In this document: one piece after another, positions 45,008-53,928 of the stretch | Layout: the number at the start of each line of letters is the position of its first letter | Numbering within the stretch: position 1 is the stretch's first letter | Assembly: GCA_963712765.1 (NCBI GenBank) | Contig: CAVQIX010000005.1 | Location: 434,001-498,000, forward strand | Length of the DNA stretch: 64,000 nt | Direction: 5' to 3' | Source: CAXMST01 sp963712765 | GTDB lineage: Bacteria; Actinomycetota; Thermoleophilia; Solirubrobacterales; 70-9 | The notes under the pieces: model-generated | What the model was told of the DNA's origin: nothing | What the model saw: the letters and a program-made list of their open reading frames with translations, nothing else | Databases searched by the model: none | Program-made: the position numbers and the translations under genes

Positions 45008-46203
45008 GCCTCACCGCCAGAGCACCGGGACCGCTCGGGGCCGGAGCCGCCTTTCGCGACAACCCGCTCGCCTTCCTGCAATCGATCGATCGGGGCCAGG
45101 GAGTGATCAGCTTTCGCGCGGGGGCGCGGCGCCTGCACGTTGTCCGCGAGCCGGAGTCGGTCCACCGGATCCTGGTTGCCGAGGCCGACCGATTCGGGGA
45201 GGGCAAGTGGACCCATCGCGGCGAACGCGTGATGGGCGACTGCCTGATCACCCGCGAGGGGGAGCCCCACCGTCGACGCCGTCGCGTGCTCCAGCCCGGA
45301 TTCGACCGACCCAGGCTCGAAGCGCAGGCGGAGGCGATTGGGCGGAGGGTACGGTCGCTCAATCGCCGCTGGAGCGACGGCGAGGAGATCGAGGCTCGGC
45401 GTGCGATGGCATGCCTGGCACTGGCCGCAGCGGGCGAGATGCTGTTCGCTCTGGACCTCGACGACCGGGCCCCGGAGCTGGTCCCGGCGCTGCTGACGAT
45501 GCTCTCGGAGATCCCTCGCCCGGGTCCCCCTCTACGAAGCAATCGCCGGCTGGAGGAGGCGCGCGCGATCATCGATCGAGAGCTGCCGGAGGTCCCGCCG
45601 GACGGTCCCGGTGGCTGCACCGACCGAGCCGAGCTGATCTCGATCCTGATCGCAGCGGTCGACACGACACCGGGAGCGCTCGCCTGGTGCTGGTACCTGC
45701 TCGCCGAGCATCCCGAGGTCCACCGGGGAGTCGCGGAGGAGGTCGATCAAGTGGTCGGCGACCGGTCCCCGACGGCTGCCGACCTCCGCTCGCTGCCCTA
45801 TCTCGGCAACGTCCTGAGCGAGGTGCTGCGCCTCTATCCGCCGATCCACTTCATCGACCGCCGCCCGCTCAGCGACACCGAGATCGACGGCTGCCCGATC
45901 AAGGCCGGCTCCTACATCCTCCTCAGCCCGCTCCTGACTCATCGCGACGAGCGATTCTTCCCGGAACCGGATTCCTTCCGGCCGGAGCGCTGGGAGGGGG
46001 AGACCACCCACCCCCGCTACAGCTACTACCCGTTCGGCGGCGGCCCCCACACCTGTATCGGGATGTACCTCGCCCGCACCGAGCTCGCGCTCGTGATCGC
46101 GACTCTGGTTCGGCGCTGGTCGCTTCAACCGGGTCCGGCTTTTACAGCCGAGCCAACGCCAAACCTGGGCAGCTTTCCGATGGTCGTCAGGAGTAGGCAA
46201 TGA
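45004..46203 (+). CDS. Cytochrome P450
   Basis: A 399-aa heme monooxygenase. The heme-binding loop is YYPFGGGPHTCIGMYLARTE with the axial Cys. ExxR is EVLRLYPPIHFI, and the I-helix oxygen-activation motif reads AAVDTTPGAL, with the usual Thr pair. The PERF-like region is SFRPERWEGE. No membrane anchor. Coupled by ATGA to DUF3891 upstream and to the nucleotidyltransferase-like gene downstream (46200-46203). No ferredoxin gene is adjacent. Substrate unknown. Confidence 0.93.
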   Translation: MSLTARAPGPLGAGAAFRDNPLAFLQSIDRGQGVISFRAGARRLHVVREPESVHRILVAEADRFGEGKWTHRGERVMGDCLITREGEPHRRRRRVLQPGFDRPRLEAQAEAIGRRVRSLNRRWSDGEEIEARRAMACLALAAAGEMLFALDLDDRAPELVPALLTMLSEIPRPGPPLRSNRRLEEARAIIDRELPEVPPDGPGGCTDRAELISILIAAVDTTPGALAWCWYLLAEHPEVHRGVAEEVDQVVGDRSPTAADLRSLPYLGNVLSEVLRLYPPIHFIDRRPLSDTEIDGCPIKAGSYILLSPLLTHRDERFFPEPDSFRPERWEGETTHPRYSYYPFGGGPHTCIGMYLARTELALVIATLVRRWSLQPGPAFTAEPTPNLGSFPMVVRSRQ

Positions 46204-47141
46204 ACGGTGCCGGGAGCGTCGAGTCCAGCGAGGCAATGACGGTCTCGGAGCGGGTCGAGGTGCTCGACGCGGTGATCTACTCCGACCTCTTCGACTGCGC
46301 CGTCACCGAGGAGGAGATCTGGCTCTTCAGCCGCGCCCCGATCAGCCGGGCTCAGCTTCGGGAGCTGCTCGCGGAGGAGGCGGTCGGGCAGACCCTCACC
46401 AAGCGCAACGGCCTGTGGTGTCTCCGCGGCCGGGAGGAGCTCACGAGCCGAAGGCCCCGGCACCGCGAGCGGGCCGAGGACCTGCGTCGGCGCGCGCACC
46501 GGGTTGCGGGCGCGCTGAGTCGCGTCCCGTTCGTGCGTGGGCTGGTGCTGACCGGGTCCGCCGCCGCCCGCGACGCCGGGTCGGGCGCGGACCTGGACCT
46601 TCTCGTCCTCGTCCATCCAGGTCGGCTCGCAACGGTCTTCACGTTGCTCGGAACGAGCTCGCGGCTGCTCGGGCGAGGCCTGTTCTGCCCCAACCACTAT
46701 CTGGCCACGGACGCGCTCTCGGTCGATCGCCGCGACATTTACGTAGCCCGCGAGATCGCCCAGGCCCAAGCGCTGAGCGGCGCCGGGGGCGCCCTGGCGG
46801 AGGCCAATCGCTGGGTGGAGGAGTTCCTCCCAAACACGCCCGCCGGCCCGGCGGCGCTGACCCCCCGGCAGGTGAGGAGCCGCGCACAGCGACTGGCCGA
46901 GCGACCGCTGGCCGGCCGGTCCGGGGACCGGATCGAGCGGCGCTTGCGCGAGCTCGCCCGCTCGCGGCTCGAACACCATCACCGCAGCCGCGGAGGTCCC
47001 GTTCCCGAAGCCGTCCTCAGAGATCTCGAGAACGGCACCCAGCTCCGCTTCCACGGTGGCATCGACGCGACGAGTCTGCTCGAGCGCTACCGATACAGCC
47101 GCGGCGAGCTCGCCGGCCGGCTCGCTGAAGGCGAGGTCTGA
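46200..47141 (+). CDS. Nucleotidyltransferase-domain protein
   Basis: 313 aa. After an N-terminal winged-helix-like region (VLDAVIYSDLFDCAVTEEEI), the nucleotidyltransferase motif LVLTGSAAARDAGSGADLDL followed by LVLV contains the GS and DxD elements of a PolB-like enzyme. It ends with Arg-rich helices. The third gene of a coupled operon (ATGA at 46200). An internal Met at 46236 is an alternative start. The fold suggests transfer of a nucleotide to a small molecule or protein, but no family name can be given. Confidence 0.75.
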   Translation: MNGAGSVESSEAMTVSERVEVLDAVIYSDLFDCAVTEEEIWLFSRAPISRAQLRELLAEEAVGQTLTKRNGLWCLRGREELTSRRPRHRERAEDLRRRAHRVAGALSRVPFVRGLVLTGSAAARDAGSGADLDLLVLVHPGRLATVFTLLGTSSRLLGRGLFCPNHYLATDALSVDRRDIYVAREIAQAQALSGAGGALAEANRWVEEFLPNTPAGPAALTPRQVRSRAQRLAERPLAGRSGDRIERRLRELARSRLEHHHRSRGGPVPEAVLRDLENGTQLRFHGGIDATSLLERYRYSRGELAGRLAEGEV

Positions 47142-47166
47142 GCCCAATCCGGCATAGTCCGACACT

Positions 47167-48078
47167 ATGAGCACCGAATCCCCCACCCCTCAGCGAACGC
47201 CCCCGGCGACCAACCGTAACGACGGTGCGGTCGCGATCCTCACCGACACGACCACCTACATGCCGCCGGAGTTGATCGCGCGTCTCGGTGTCGAGGAGAT
47301 CCCCCTCTATGTGGGCTGGGAGGGCGATCTGAAGCCGGAGGACACCTACGAGGACCTGGGCGAGTTCTACTCGCGGCTTCGCGACTCGCCGCAGCTCCCG
47401 ACCACTTCACAGCCGTCCGTTGGCGACTTCACGCAGCGCTACGAGGCGCTGCTGGCCGCCGGCAAGGACGTCGTCTCGATCCACATCGCCGGCGGAATCT
47501 CCGGGACCTGTGACAGCGCCCGCGAAGCGGCCCGCACCGTTCTCGAGAAGCGCGGAGCGGACGGGGCGCGAATCGAGGTTGTCGATGCCGAGACCGGGGC
47601 CGGCGGCCTGGGCTGCGTGGTCGTCGCCGCGGCAGACGCCGCCAGGCGGGGAGCGTCGGCCGAGCAGGTGGTCGAGGCGGCGCGAGAGGCGCGGCGAACC
47701 CTCGACATCTGGTTCTGTCTCGACACCCTCGAGTACCTCCGCCGCGGAGGCCGGATCGGCGGGGCCCAGGCCTTGCTCGGCTCGGCGCTGAAGATCAAGC
47801 CGATTCTCACCTTCGGCACCGAGATCAGCCCCGTCGGCCGGGTCCGGACGAGATCGAAGGCGCTGGCGCGGATGGAGGAGTATCTGGTCGAACTGCGCGA
47901 CCGCGGATCAACGGATTGGGTGATCCAGCACGCTCAGTCGCCCGAGGACGCCGAGCACCTCGTCGCGCGTGGCCGGGAACTGTTCGGCAGCGAGCCGTTG
48001 TTCTGTACCGAGGTCGGCCCGGTGCTGGGCACCCACCTGGGCTCGGGGATGCTGGTCGGCGGGATGACCAGGGCCTGA
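47167..48078 (+). CDS. DegV family protein (fatty acid-binding)
   Basis: 303 aa. DegV-type signatures are AILTDTTTYMPPEL, TTSQPSVGDFTQRYEALL and VVSIHIAGGISGTCDSAREA, with C-terminal LDTLEYLRRGGRIGGAQALL and IKPILTF. The family binds fatty acids and in some bacteria delivers them to the FakA kinase. No fakA is visible in this window. Located 25 bases after the nucleotidyltransferase gene, but with a separate start. Confidence 0.92.
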   Translation: MSTESPTPQRTPPATNRNDGAVAILTDTTTYMPPELIARLGVEEIPLYVGWEGDLKPEDTYEDLGEFYSRLRDSPQLPTTSQPSVGDFTQRYEALLAAGKDVVSIHIAGGISGTCDSAREAARTVLEKRGADGARIEVVDAETGAGGLGCVVVAAADAARRGASAEQVVEAAREARRTLDIWFCLDTLEYLRRGGRIGGAQALLGSALKIKPILTFGTEISPVGRVRTRSKALARMEEYLVELRDRGSTDWVIQHAQSPEDAEHLVARGRELFGSEPLFCTEVGPVLGTHLGSGMLVGGMTRA

Positions 48079-48144
48079 TCGAAGCCGCTCCGCGCTGTGC
48101 TTCAGCTCGGGGCGTAGCCGTGGTGGACCAGCGGACCGCGCTGC

Positions 48145-49380
48145 TCAGACGACGGCCGATGCGAGCCGCTCCTCGGCCGCGGCGACCGCGGTCTCGGGGC
48201 GACCCGTTGAGGGCGATGCAACCCCCAGGAGCCGCTCGTAGAGCGAGAGCAGGCGCGGGGCCTGACGCTCCCAGCTGAACTCGGAGACGACGGCCTGCCG
48301 GCCCCGGCGGCCGAGCTCCGTCGCGCGATCCGGATCCCGGAGCAGCCCCTCGATCGCCGAGGCGACGGCCGCGGGATCGCCGGTGTCGGCCACCACGCCA
48401 CAGCCGTGACGCTCGACGATCTCGCGCCAGCCGGGGGCATCGGGAATCACGATCGGCAGGCCGGCGGCCATGTACTCGAAGAGCTTGTTCATCCGCCAGC
48501 CCTCGAAGGCGTTGAGACGGGGCTGCTCGACCACGACCCCGATCGTCGCCCTCGGAAGCTCGCGCAGGGCCTCGGCGCGCGGGAGTGCCCCGACCAGCTC
48601 GATCCGCTTCGCCCACGGCGCCGCCGCGACGCGGTCGGCGAGTGAATCGGGCCGGAGCTCGCCGACGATGCGTACCCGGGCCTCGAGGTCGGCCGGCAGC
48701 AGCCCCGCTGCCGCGAACAGGGTCTCGAAGCCACGATCCGGCCTCATCAAACCGAGGTAGAGGACCCGCGGCGGACTCACGGGTGAGCGCACGATCGGGT
48801 GCGGGAACTCGCGCAGCAGGGGGAAGTTGTTGAGGACGATGGCCCGAGCGGACGGGAAGCGCTCGGCGAGCGCTTCGGAGGCGTAGACGACCGCGTCGAA
48901 GCGGCGTCGGGCCAGTGACTCGAGCGCGCCCAGCGCAGGCGGTTTGACGGTTCTGGCCAGCGGCCTGTGGGCGAGTTTCCCGTAGGCGTTGAGCCGATGA
49001 TCCTCGTGCATGTCGTAGACCACCCGGGCGCCGCGGCGCTGGAGCGCCATGCCGAGGGGCACGAGATGCGGGTCGTGGAGGTGGTAGAGGTCCGCGTCGA
49101 GCTCGATCGCTGTTCGCAGTGCGCTCAGCTGCCGCCGCGGCTGCTCCCTCAGTCGCGCCCGCTCCGGCGAGTGCGAGATCGGGTGCAGGCTGAAGTCATC
49201 GGCGTCGGCGTCGCTGACTCCGCCGCAGAGCAGGTGCACGTCGTAGCCGGCTGCGGCGAGCGTCCGGCACTGCTTGTGGTGGATCCGTGTATCTGACGCC
49301 CGGTGGACAACGGTGATGTGGGCGACCCGCGGCGCAGTTTCACCGGCCCGCTCCAGCTCTCTGTCCAGATCCCGACCCAT
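48145..49380 (-). CDS. Family 4 glycosyltransferase
   Basis: 411 aa with the GT-B fold. The acceptor half starts VAHITVVHRASDTRIHHKQC, and DLYHLHDPHLVPLGMALQRR follows. The donor half has VLYLGLMRPDRGFETLFAAA, then PRLNAFEGWRMNKLFEYMAAG (EX7E-type region, with Glu in FEGW and FEYM) and GWREIVERHGCGVV. Preceded by the ECF sigma/anti-sigma locus but in the same direction. Substrate not known. Confidence 0.9.
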   Translation of the reverse strand: MGRDLDRELERAGETAPRVAHITVVHRASDTRIHHKQCRTLAAAGYDVHLLCGGVSDADADDFSLHPISHSPERARLREQPRRQLSALRTAIELDADLYHLHDPHLVPLGMALQRRGARVVYDMHEDHRLNAYGKLAHRPLARTVKPPALGALESLARRRFDAVVYASEALAERFPSARAIVLNNFPLLREFPHPIVRSPVSPPRVLYLGLMRPDRGFETLFAAAGLLPADLEARVRIVGELRPDSLADRVAAAPWAKRIELVGALPRAEALRELPRATIGVVVEQPRLNAFEGWRMNKLFEYMAAGLPIVIPDAPGWREIVERHGCGVVADTGDPAAVASAIEGLLRDPDRATELGRRGRQAVVSEFSWERQAPRLLSLYERLLGVASPSTGRPETAVAAAEERLASAVV

Positions 49381-49410
49381 CAGGGCTGCGAGATTAGGCG
49401 CTGCCGGCGA

Positions 49411-49587
49411 TCAGGGCCCGGCCGACCCCGCCTCGGGCCGGGCCGGCTCCGTCAGCGGTTTGCCGGTGCGGCGCAGATTTGCGAGGGCCGCGAGGACGAC
49501 GAAGGCGGTAAGCAGGCCGAAGGCCCCTCGGTAGGACGCGACTCGACGACTACGTCGGAGCCACGCGCGCCAGCCCTGCTCGGTCAG
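49411..49587 (-). CDS. Possible 58-aa membrane protein with a CTG start
   Basis: The open frame begins at CTG (49585-49587), overlapping the anti-sigma stop TGA as CTGA, the same 4-base layout as the sigma/anti-sigma junction. It encodes TEQGWRAWLRRSRRVASYRG, then a membrane helix (AFGLLTAFVVLAALANL) and an acidic/Pro tail. There is no ATG, GTG or TTG in frame before it. Codon use looks coding. It could be the third member of the sigma operon, or the tail of a gene disrupted by an indel. Confidence 0.35.
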   Translation of the reverse strand: MTEQGWRAWLRRSRRVASYRGAFGLLTAFVVLAALANLRRTGKPLTEPARPEAGSAGP

Positions 49588-50288
49588 GTGGTGGCGCGGA
49601 GGATCGAGCGGCCCGAGTGCGAGGAATCACCGTCGTCGCGCTCGATCGAGAGGTCGATGAATTGGAACTGCGAAGGATCGACGGGGAGCGGCACCCTGAC
49701 CTTCGCGGAGCCGTTCTCATCGACCCTGAACGACCCCAGAGAGATGAGGTCGTCGGGCGAGTCGAGCAGCCAGAGCTCATAGAACTCGTCCGGATCGTCG
49801 AGCGGTGCGCCGGAGATGTCGACCTCGACCTCACTACCGGATGCGCCGACGAGCGCCGATCCGGAGGCGCCCTCACCTTGCGGTCCGACCGGCTCCAGGG
49901 CGAGGGTCTGCGCCGGCTCGAGCGGCTCATCGCCGGCGAGCAGGAGCCCACCGCCGAGACCTACCACGAGCAGAGCCATCGATGCCAGAGCGACGCCGAG
50001 CCTCGGCATCGTCAACCGGCCTCGCCACCAGCGGCGCGGCGCGAGACGCGCGGGCTCGCGTGCAGCGGTCTCCGACTCGGCGCCGGCGCCGTGCAGGTCC
50101 AGCGGCGGCGGATCGGGCCGATCCCAGGCCTCGGCTGGAAGAGCCTCGAGGTGTGTAACAGCGGGACGAAGTCGCTCGACCTCGGCGCGGAACGCCGGGT
50201 CCTCGCTCATCAGGCGCTCGGCTTCTGCGAGCTCATCCCCGGAGAGCTCTCCGAGTAGGTGGTCGGCGATGTCGATTCGCTGCTTCAC
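49584..50288 (-). CDS. Anti-sigma factor (RskA type)
   Basis: A 234-aa single-pass membrane protein that holds the ECF sigma factor inactive. The N-terminal sigma-binding part is DIADHLLGELSGDELAEAER, without the His-Cys zinc motif of ZAS proteins. One membrane helix (LGVALASMALLVVGLGGGLL) leads to an extracytoplasmic RskA domain (SGAPLDDPDEFYELWLLDSP and SLGSFRVDENGSAKVRVPLP). The ATGA overlap with the sigma gene (50285-50288) shows co-translation, as expected for a partner pair. Confidence 0.9.
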   Translation of the reverse strand: MKQRIDIADHLLGELSGDELAEAERLMSEDPAFRAEVERLRPAVTHLEALPAEAWDRPDPPPLDLHGAGAESETAAREPARLAPRRWWRGRLTMPRLGVALASMALLVVGLGGGLLLAGDEPLEPAQTLALEPVGPQGEGASGSALVGASGSEVEVDISGAPLDDPDEFYELWLLDSPDDLISLGSFRVDENGSAKVRVPLPVDPSQFQFIDLSIERDDGDSSHSGRSILRATT

Positions 50289-50857
50289 GCTTCCTCGCTC
50301 TCGATCAGGCTGCGCATCCGATCCAGCGCTTGGACCATTCGCATCTTCACCGTGCCGAGCGGAATACCGGTCCGATCGGCGATCTCGCGCTGACTCAGAC
50401 CTCCATAGAAGCGCAGCCGCAGCATCTCCGCCTCATCGGCCGGAACCCGCCGGAGCAGATCTGCGACCTGCCAGCGCTCGATCAGATCCGTCGTCGGCTC
50501 GGACTGCTCACGCAGATCGACGAGCTCGATCGCCCGACTCGGCTCGTGCGGCTCGGGGTGGGAGCGACGCTGCTGGTCGGTGGCCCGAGAGCGCGCGATC
50601 ATCATCACCCAGGTGAAGAGCCCGGCGCGTGCCGGATCGTAATCGGCGGCCCTCTTCCACAGCTCCGCGAAGGTCTGCTGGAGCACGTCCTCGGCCGTGG
50701 CTCGATCGCCAAGCCGCGAGACCAGGTAGGAGAACACCGTGCCCGCGTAGCGTTCGTAGAGCAGCTCGACGGCTGATTCCTCGCCCCTGCGGAGAGCCGC
50801 GATCAGACTCTGATCTCGGTCGCGCTCACGCTCAACTTGTTTCGTTGCCTTCTCCAT
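50285..50857 (-). CDS. ECF sigma factor (SigK-like)
   Basis: 190 aa. Region 2 is LIAALRRGEESAVELLYERY, then SYLVSRLGDRATAEDVLQQT, and TWVMMIARSRATDQQRRSH is the region 2.4-like promoter contact. Region 4 is RRVPADEAEMLRLRFYGGLS, then QREIADRTGIPLGTVKMRM, the DNA-binding helix-turn-helix. It is coupled to its RskA-type anti-sigma gene. I chose the ATG at 50857 as giving the usual length. An ATG at 50920 with an AGGAA ribosome site would add 21 residues. Regulon unknown. Confidence 0.9.
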   Translation of the reverse strand: MEKATKQVERERDRDQSLIAALRRGEESAVELLYERYAGTVFSYLVSRLGDRATAEDVLQQTFAELWKRAADYDPARAGLFTWVMMIARSRATDQQRRSHPEPHEPSRAIELVDLREQSEPTTDLIERWQVADLLRRVPADEAEMLRLRFYGGLSQREIADRTGIPLGTVKMRMVQALDRMRSLIESEEA

Positions 50858-51043
50858 CCGCAAGGCGATCGGGAAGATTCCGATTCCGGTCGCATAGGAG
50901 AGGGTAGCCGCGTGTGACATCTGTTTCCTGTTGAAGCTTGGGTTTCGCACAGAGAAGATTGCATCTACAAATACGCGGTGGGGTATCCGAGCGGTTGGAT
51001 TTTGCCTTCAGGCCTTGGCTCAGGAGTTCCCAACCGGTCGCGG

Positions 51044-51191
51044 ATGCTGAACCTGAACACCAACGGGGCCATCGACGCCCAGCCCGAGGTGGTGCAGCTC
51101 GCACCTGAGGTCGACGCGACTCTGGCCCTCGACCAGGGCGCCGTCGACGCGCTCACATCGCTGGGCAGCAAGATCCGCCGCTCGGGCGGGA
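51044..51191 (+). other. Coding-like orphan segment
   Basis: A plus-strand frame reads RMLNLNTNGAIDAQPEVVQL then APEVDATLALDQGAVDALTS, with clear GC-rich third positions and balanced composition, unlike its antisense readings. It lacks a good ribosome site and runs into the dehalogenase 3' end, where the coding look ends. It could be a gene remnant. It fills most of the 334-base gap between the sigma gene and the dehalogenase; no other signal is seen there. Confidence 0.3.
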
Positions 51192-52079
51192 TCAGAGCGC
51201 GCGCGCCCACTCGGCGATCAGCCGGCCGATCTCCGCGCCCGAGTCCTCCTGTATGAAGTGTGCGCCGGGCACCCGCACCTCGCGCTGGTTCGGCCAGGCA
51301 CGGCAGAACTCGCGCTGAGAGCCAATCAGGATCGCCCCCGGGTCGGCGTCGATGAAGAGCTTCGGCAGATCCGATTCCGACAGCCACTTCCCGTAGGCGT
51401 CGACGACGTCGATCACCTCAGCCGGCTCCCCCTCGATCGGCAGCTCACGCGGCCACCTCAGGGTCGGGCGCCGCGACTCGCCCCCCTCGACAAAGGGGCG
51501 CCGGTACTCCTCCATCTCCTCAGACGTGAGCTCGCGCAGGATCGAGCTCGGCAAGACCCCCTCGATGAACAGGTTCTTCTCGAGAATCAGCTCCTCCCCG
51601 GCTTCCGAACGGAATCCCTGGAAGATCTGCCGGGCCCCCTCCGGCCACTCCTCCCAACTCACCTCCCTGACGATCGCCTCCATATAGGCGATGCCGGCGA
51701 CCCGATCCGTATTGCGCCGGGCCCAGTCGAAGCCGAGCGCCGAGCCCCAGTCGTGAACCACGAGGATCACCCGCTCATCAGGCACGACCTTCTCCAGCAG
51801 TGCGTCGAGATAACGGCGATGCTCACGGAAGCCAAAGGAATCCGGGCCGGCGTCCGGCGGTCGGTCGGAGTCGCCCATGCCGATCAGGTCGGGCGCAACG
51901 CATCGAGCCAGGGGCCGGAGCTGCTCGATCACCTCGCGCCAGAGGAACGAGGAGGTGGGGTTGCCGTGCAGCAGGACGAACGCAGGCAAGCCCTCCCCCT
52001 CGTCGATCAGCGCCATCTCGATTCCCTCGACCCCAATCCGGCGCTTGCGGCTCCGGAACCTCTCGGGCGGTGAGCTCAT
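51192..52079 (-). CDS. dhaA: Haloalkane dehalogenase
   Basis: A 295-aa alpha/beta hydrolase that cleaves carbon-halogen bonds of haloalkanes by forming an ester on Asp. The HLD-II features are all visible: oxyanion/halide residue Asn 40 in HGNPTSSFLWR, nucleophile Asp 110 in LVVHDWGSALGFDW with halide-binding Trp 111, catalytic acid Glu 134 in GIAYMEAIVR, and His 274 in GAHFIQED. No epoxide-hydrolase cap tyrosine pair is seen. No signal peptide. It precedes no obvious catabolic operon. The real substrate range is not predictable. Confidence 0.9.
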   Translation of the reverse strand: MSSPPERFRSRKRRIGVEGIEMALIDEGEGLPAFVLLHGNPTSSFLWREVIEQLRPLARCVAPDLIGMGDSDRPPDAGPDSFGFREHRRYLDALLEKVVPDERVILVVHDWGSALGFDWARRNTDRVAGIAYMEAIVREVSWEEWPEGARQIFQGFRSEAGEELILEKNLFIEGVLPSSILRELTSEEMEEYRRPFVEGGESRRPTLRWPRELPIEGEPAEVIDVVDAYGKWLSESDLPKLFIDADPGAILIGSQREFCRAWPNQREVRVPGAHFIQEDSGAEIGRLIAEWARAL

Positions 52080-52095
52080 GGGAGGACCTGGGCCG

Positions 52096-52989
52096 CTACG
52101 CGGGATTGACAGCGGTCGCGATCCAGACGGATCCGCGGCCGACTATGGAGCCGTCGGATTGCTCCCAGCCGCAGTCCCTGTAGTGCCTGGCGAGGGCCTC
52201 GGCGATCTCGGGCCGACGGGCCTCGCCGTCGTCGCCGCAGAGACGGATCAGCTCCGCGCCCGGTCCGATCGCCAGAAGGGCTTCGACCGCCTCATCCATG
52301 TCCTCGCCGATGTAGTAGTCGAAGTCGCGTCGGCTCAGCTCTGCCCGCTCGAAGCCCGAAGCCTCGAGGATGCCGCGGAGGGTGTCGGGGTTGCCAAGCG
52401 AGAAGGGCCCCGGTCCGCAGGTGTCGACCTCGTACTCTTCGGGCCGGGAGAGGAAGCGCCGGACGACCCGCTCGGTCTCGGACCAAATCGGGCTCTCGGC
52501 CTTGCGGCACCAGCAGAGCTCGTTCAGCACCCCGCCCGGCTTCAGCGCGGCGCGAATGGCGCGCATCGCAGGGACCGGCGCGGCGAAGAACTGGGTGCCC
52601 ATGCGTGAGAAGGCGTAGTCGAAGGTGGGGTCCCATTCCGCCGTCTGCGCGTCGGAGATCTCGAATTCGACGTTGCCGATCCCGGCCTCCGCGGCCTCCC
52701 GGCGAGCGTCCTCGACGAAGTGCGGGGAGGAGTCGGTGCCGAGCACGAATCCACGCGGCCCGACGAGGCCTGCCATGCGCTGCGTCGTCTCCCCGAACCC
52801 GCAGCCGATGTCGATACAACGCTCGCCCTCACGCGGTGCAGCGATCGCGAAGGCGTCCTCGGTGACCTCACCCAGCGCTCCGACGAACACCTGGCGGTTC
52901 TTCTTCCAGCGTTCGTACAGGACCGTGTCCCAGGCACGCACGGCCTCCTCATTCGCAGCTGCTGTGGCGCCCGCCTGTGCTTGAGTCAT
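52096..52989 (-). CDS. Class I SAM-dependent methyltransferase
   Basis: 297 aa. Motif I is CIDIGCGFGETTQRMAGLVG, followed by GTDSSPHFVEDARREA (motif post-I), a DAQTAEWDP loop and GGVLNELCWCRKAESP (motif III). The N-terminal segment (AVRAWDTVLYERWKKNRQVF) is helical, as in UbiE/COQ5-like small-molecule methyltransferases. The ATG at 52989 is followed by a Gln/Ala-rich lead. It lies 16 bases upstream of dhaA on the same strand. Substrate unknown. Confidence 0.85.
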   Translation of the reverse strand: MTQAQAGATAAANEEAVRAWDTVLYERWKKNRQVFVGALGEVTEDAFAIAAPREGERCIDIGCGFGETTQRMAGLVGPRGFVLGTDSSPHFVEDARREAAEAGIGNVEFEISDAQTAEWDPTFDYAFSRMGTQFFAAPVPAMRAIRAALKPGGVLNELCWCRKAESPIWSETERVVRRFLSRPEEYEVDTCGPGPFSLGNPDTLRGILEASGFERAELSRRDFDYYIGEDMDEAVEALLAIGPGAELIRLCGDDGEARRPEIAEALARHYRDCGWEQSDGSIVGRGSVWIATAVNPA

Positions 52990-53154
52990 TCAGCACGATC
53001 GTACTACGCCGCCGGCCCGCTCGGTAACCGCGACCTTGAGGGGGTGTGCATCCGCCGGTGGGGGATTCCTCCGCAGGAAGAGCTGGTCCGCCCCGCCTAG
53101 GGCGAGCGGCTCAGCGGCTCTGGAGCCCCTGTCCACGATGTCCGGCTCCCCGCT

Positions 53155-53841
53155 CTACCAGCTGCCGTCCTCGCCGGGCTCGAGGCCGGCGTGGATCGCC
53201 TCGAGCGCGGCGGCGCGAACCCGAAGCTTGGTGCCAAGGTGCGCCTCCTCGTTGACGGCGACCATCGTCGCGACGGCATCGGCTGTCGCCGCGTGGAGCT
53301 GTTCGGGACCGACCACCCGGTCCAGGAATCCCGCGGCGAGAGCGTCGTCGGGACAGAGCAGCTCACCGGACAGCGTCGCCCGATCGTGCCACCCCCGCGC
53401 GAGACGATGGCCAGCCAGGGCGATCCCGAACCGGGGAATCGTCAGACCGATCACGACCTCGTTGAGGCCGATTCGGAAGTCCCCCGCCGTGCCGATCCTC
53501 AGGTCGGAGGCGAGCAGAACGAAGCCGCCCATCGCGATCCCGTGTCCGGTACAGACGGAGATCACCGGCCGCGGGAAGGAGAACAGACGCTCGGCAAGCT
53601 GGGCGCCCAGCCCAAGCATCTCATTCGTTCGCTCCCCGATCGACTTCAGGTCGAAACCGGCCGAGAACACGCCCTCGCGGCCCCGGATGACCACGATGCT
53701 CCGCTCCTGCTCGGCCTGATCGAGCGCCGAGTGCAGCTTCTCGAGCATCGGGATCGAGAAAGCGTTGACGCGGCCGTCGTCGAGACTGATCGTGCGAACG
53801 CCGTCCTCGAGATCGCTCGTCAGCAGCTCGCCTTGGCTCAT
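53155..53841 (-). CDS. Enoyl-CoA hydratase/isomerase-family protein
   Basis: A 228-aa crotonase-fold protein. The oxyanion-hole segments are GVFSAGFDLKSIG and TGHGIAMGGFVLLASDLRIG. The two glutamates of true hydratases are not in their usual places (the expected second-Glu region is GLNEVVIGLTIPR), so it could be an isomerase, a hydrolase or an inactive relative. Its length is slightly short of the 260 aa typical for hydratases, so part of the C-terminal helices may be missing. Position suggests a fatty-acid or aromatic catabolism role, but no partner genes are adjacent. Confidence 0.85.
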   Translation of the reverse strand: MSQGELLTSDLEDGVRTISLDDGRVNAFSIPMLEKLHSALDQAEQERSIVVIRGREGVFSAGFDLKSIGERTNEMLGLGAQLAERLFSFPRPVISVCTGHGIAMGGFVLLASDLRIGTAGDFRIGLNEVVIGLTIPRFGIALAGHRLARGWHDRATLSGELLCPDDALAAGFLDRVVGPEQLHAATADAVATMVAVNEEAHLGTKLRVRAAALEAIHAGLEPGEDGSW

Positions 53842-53928
53842 CCCTCCACCCTACTGCCGACCATCGATTCCGGTCGCAGACCCTCGAGCAAACTCGGCCT
53901 GAAGTCCTGGCGATCGATCGCGGAGCTG

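Noticed and set aside
44255..47141. P450 operon as part of the RiPP locus
   Set aside because: It is 8 kb away, on a different unit, with several unrelated genes between; no evidence links it to the peptides.
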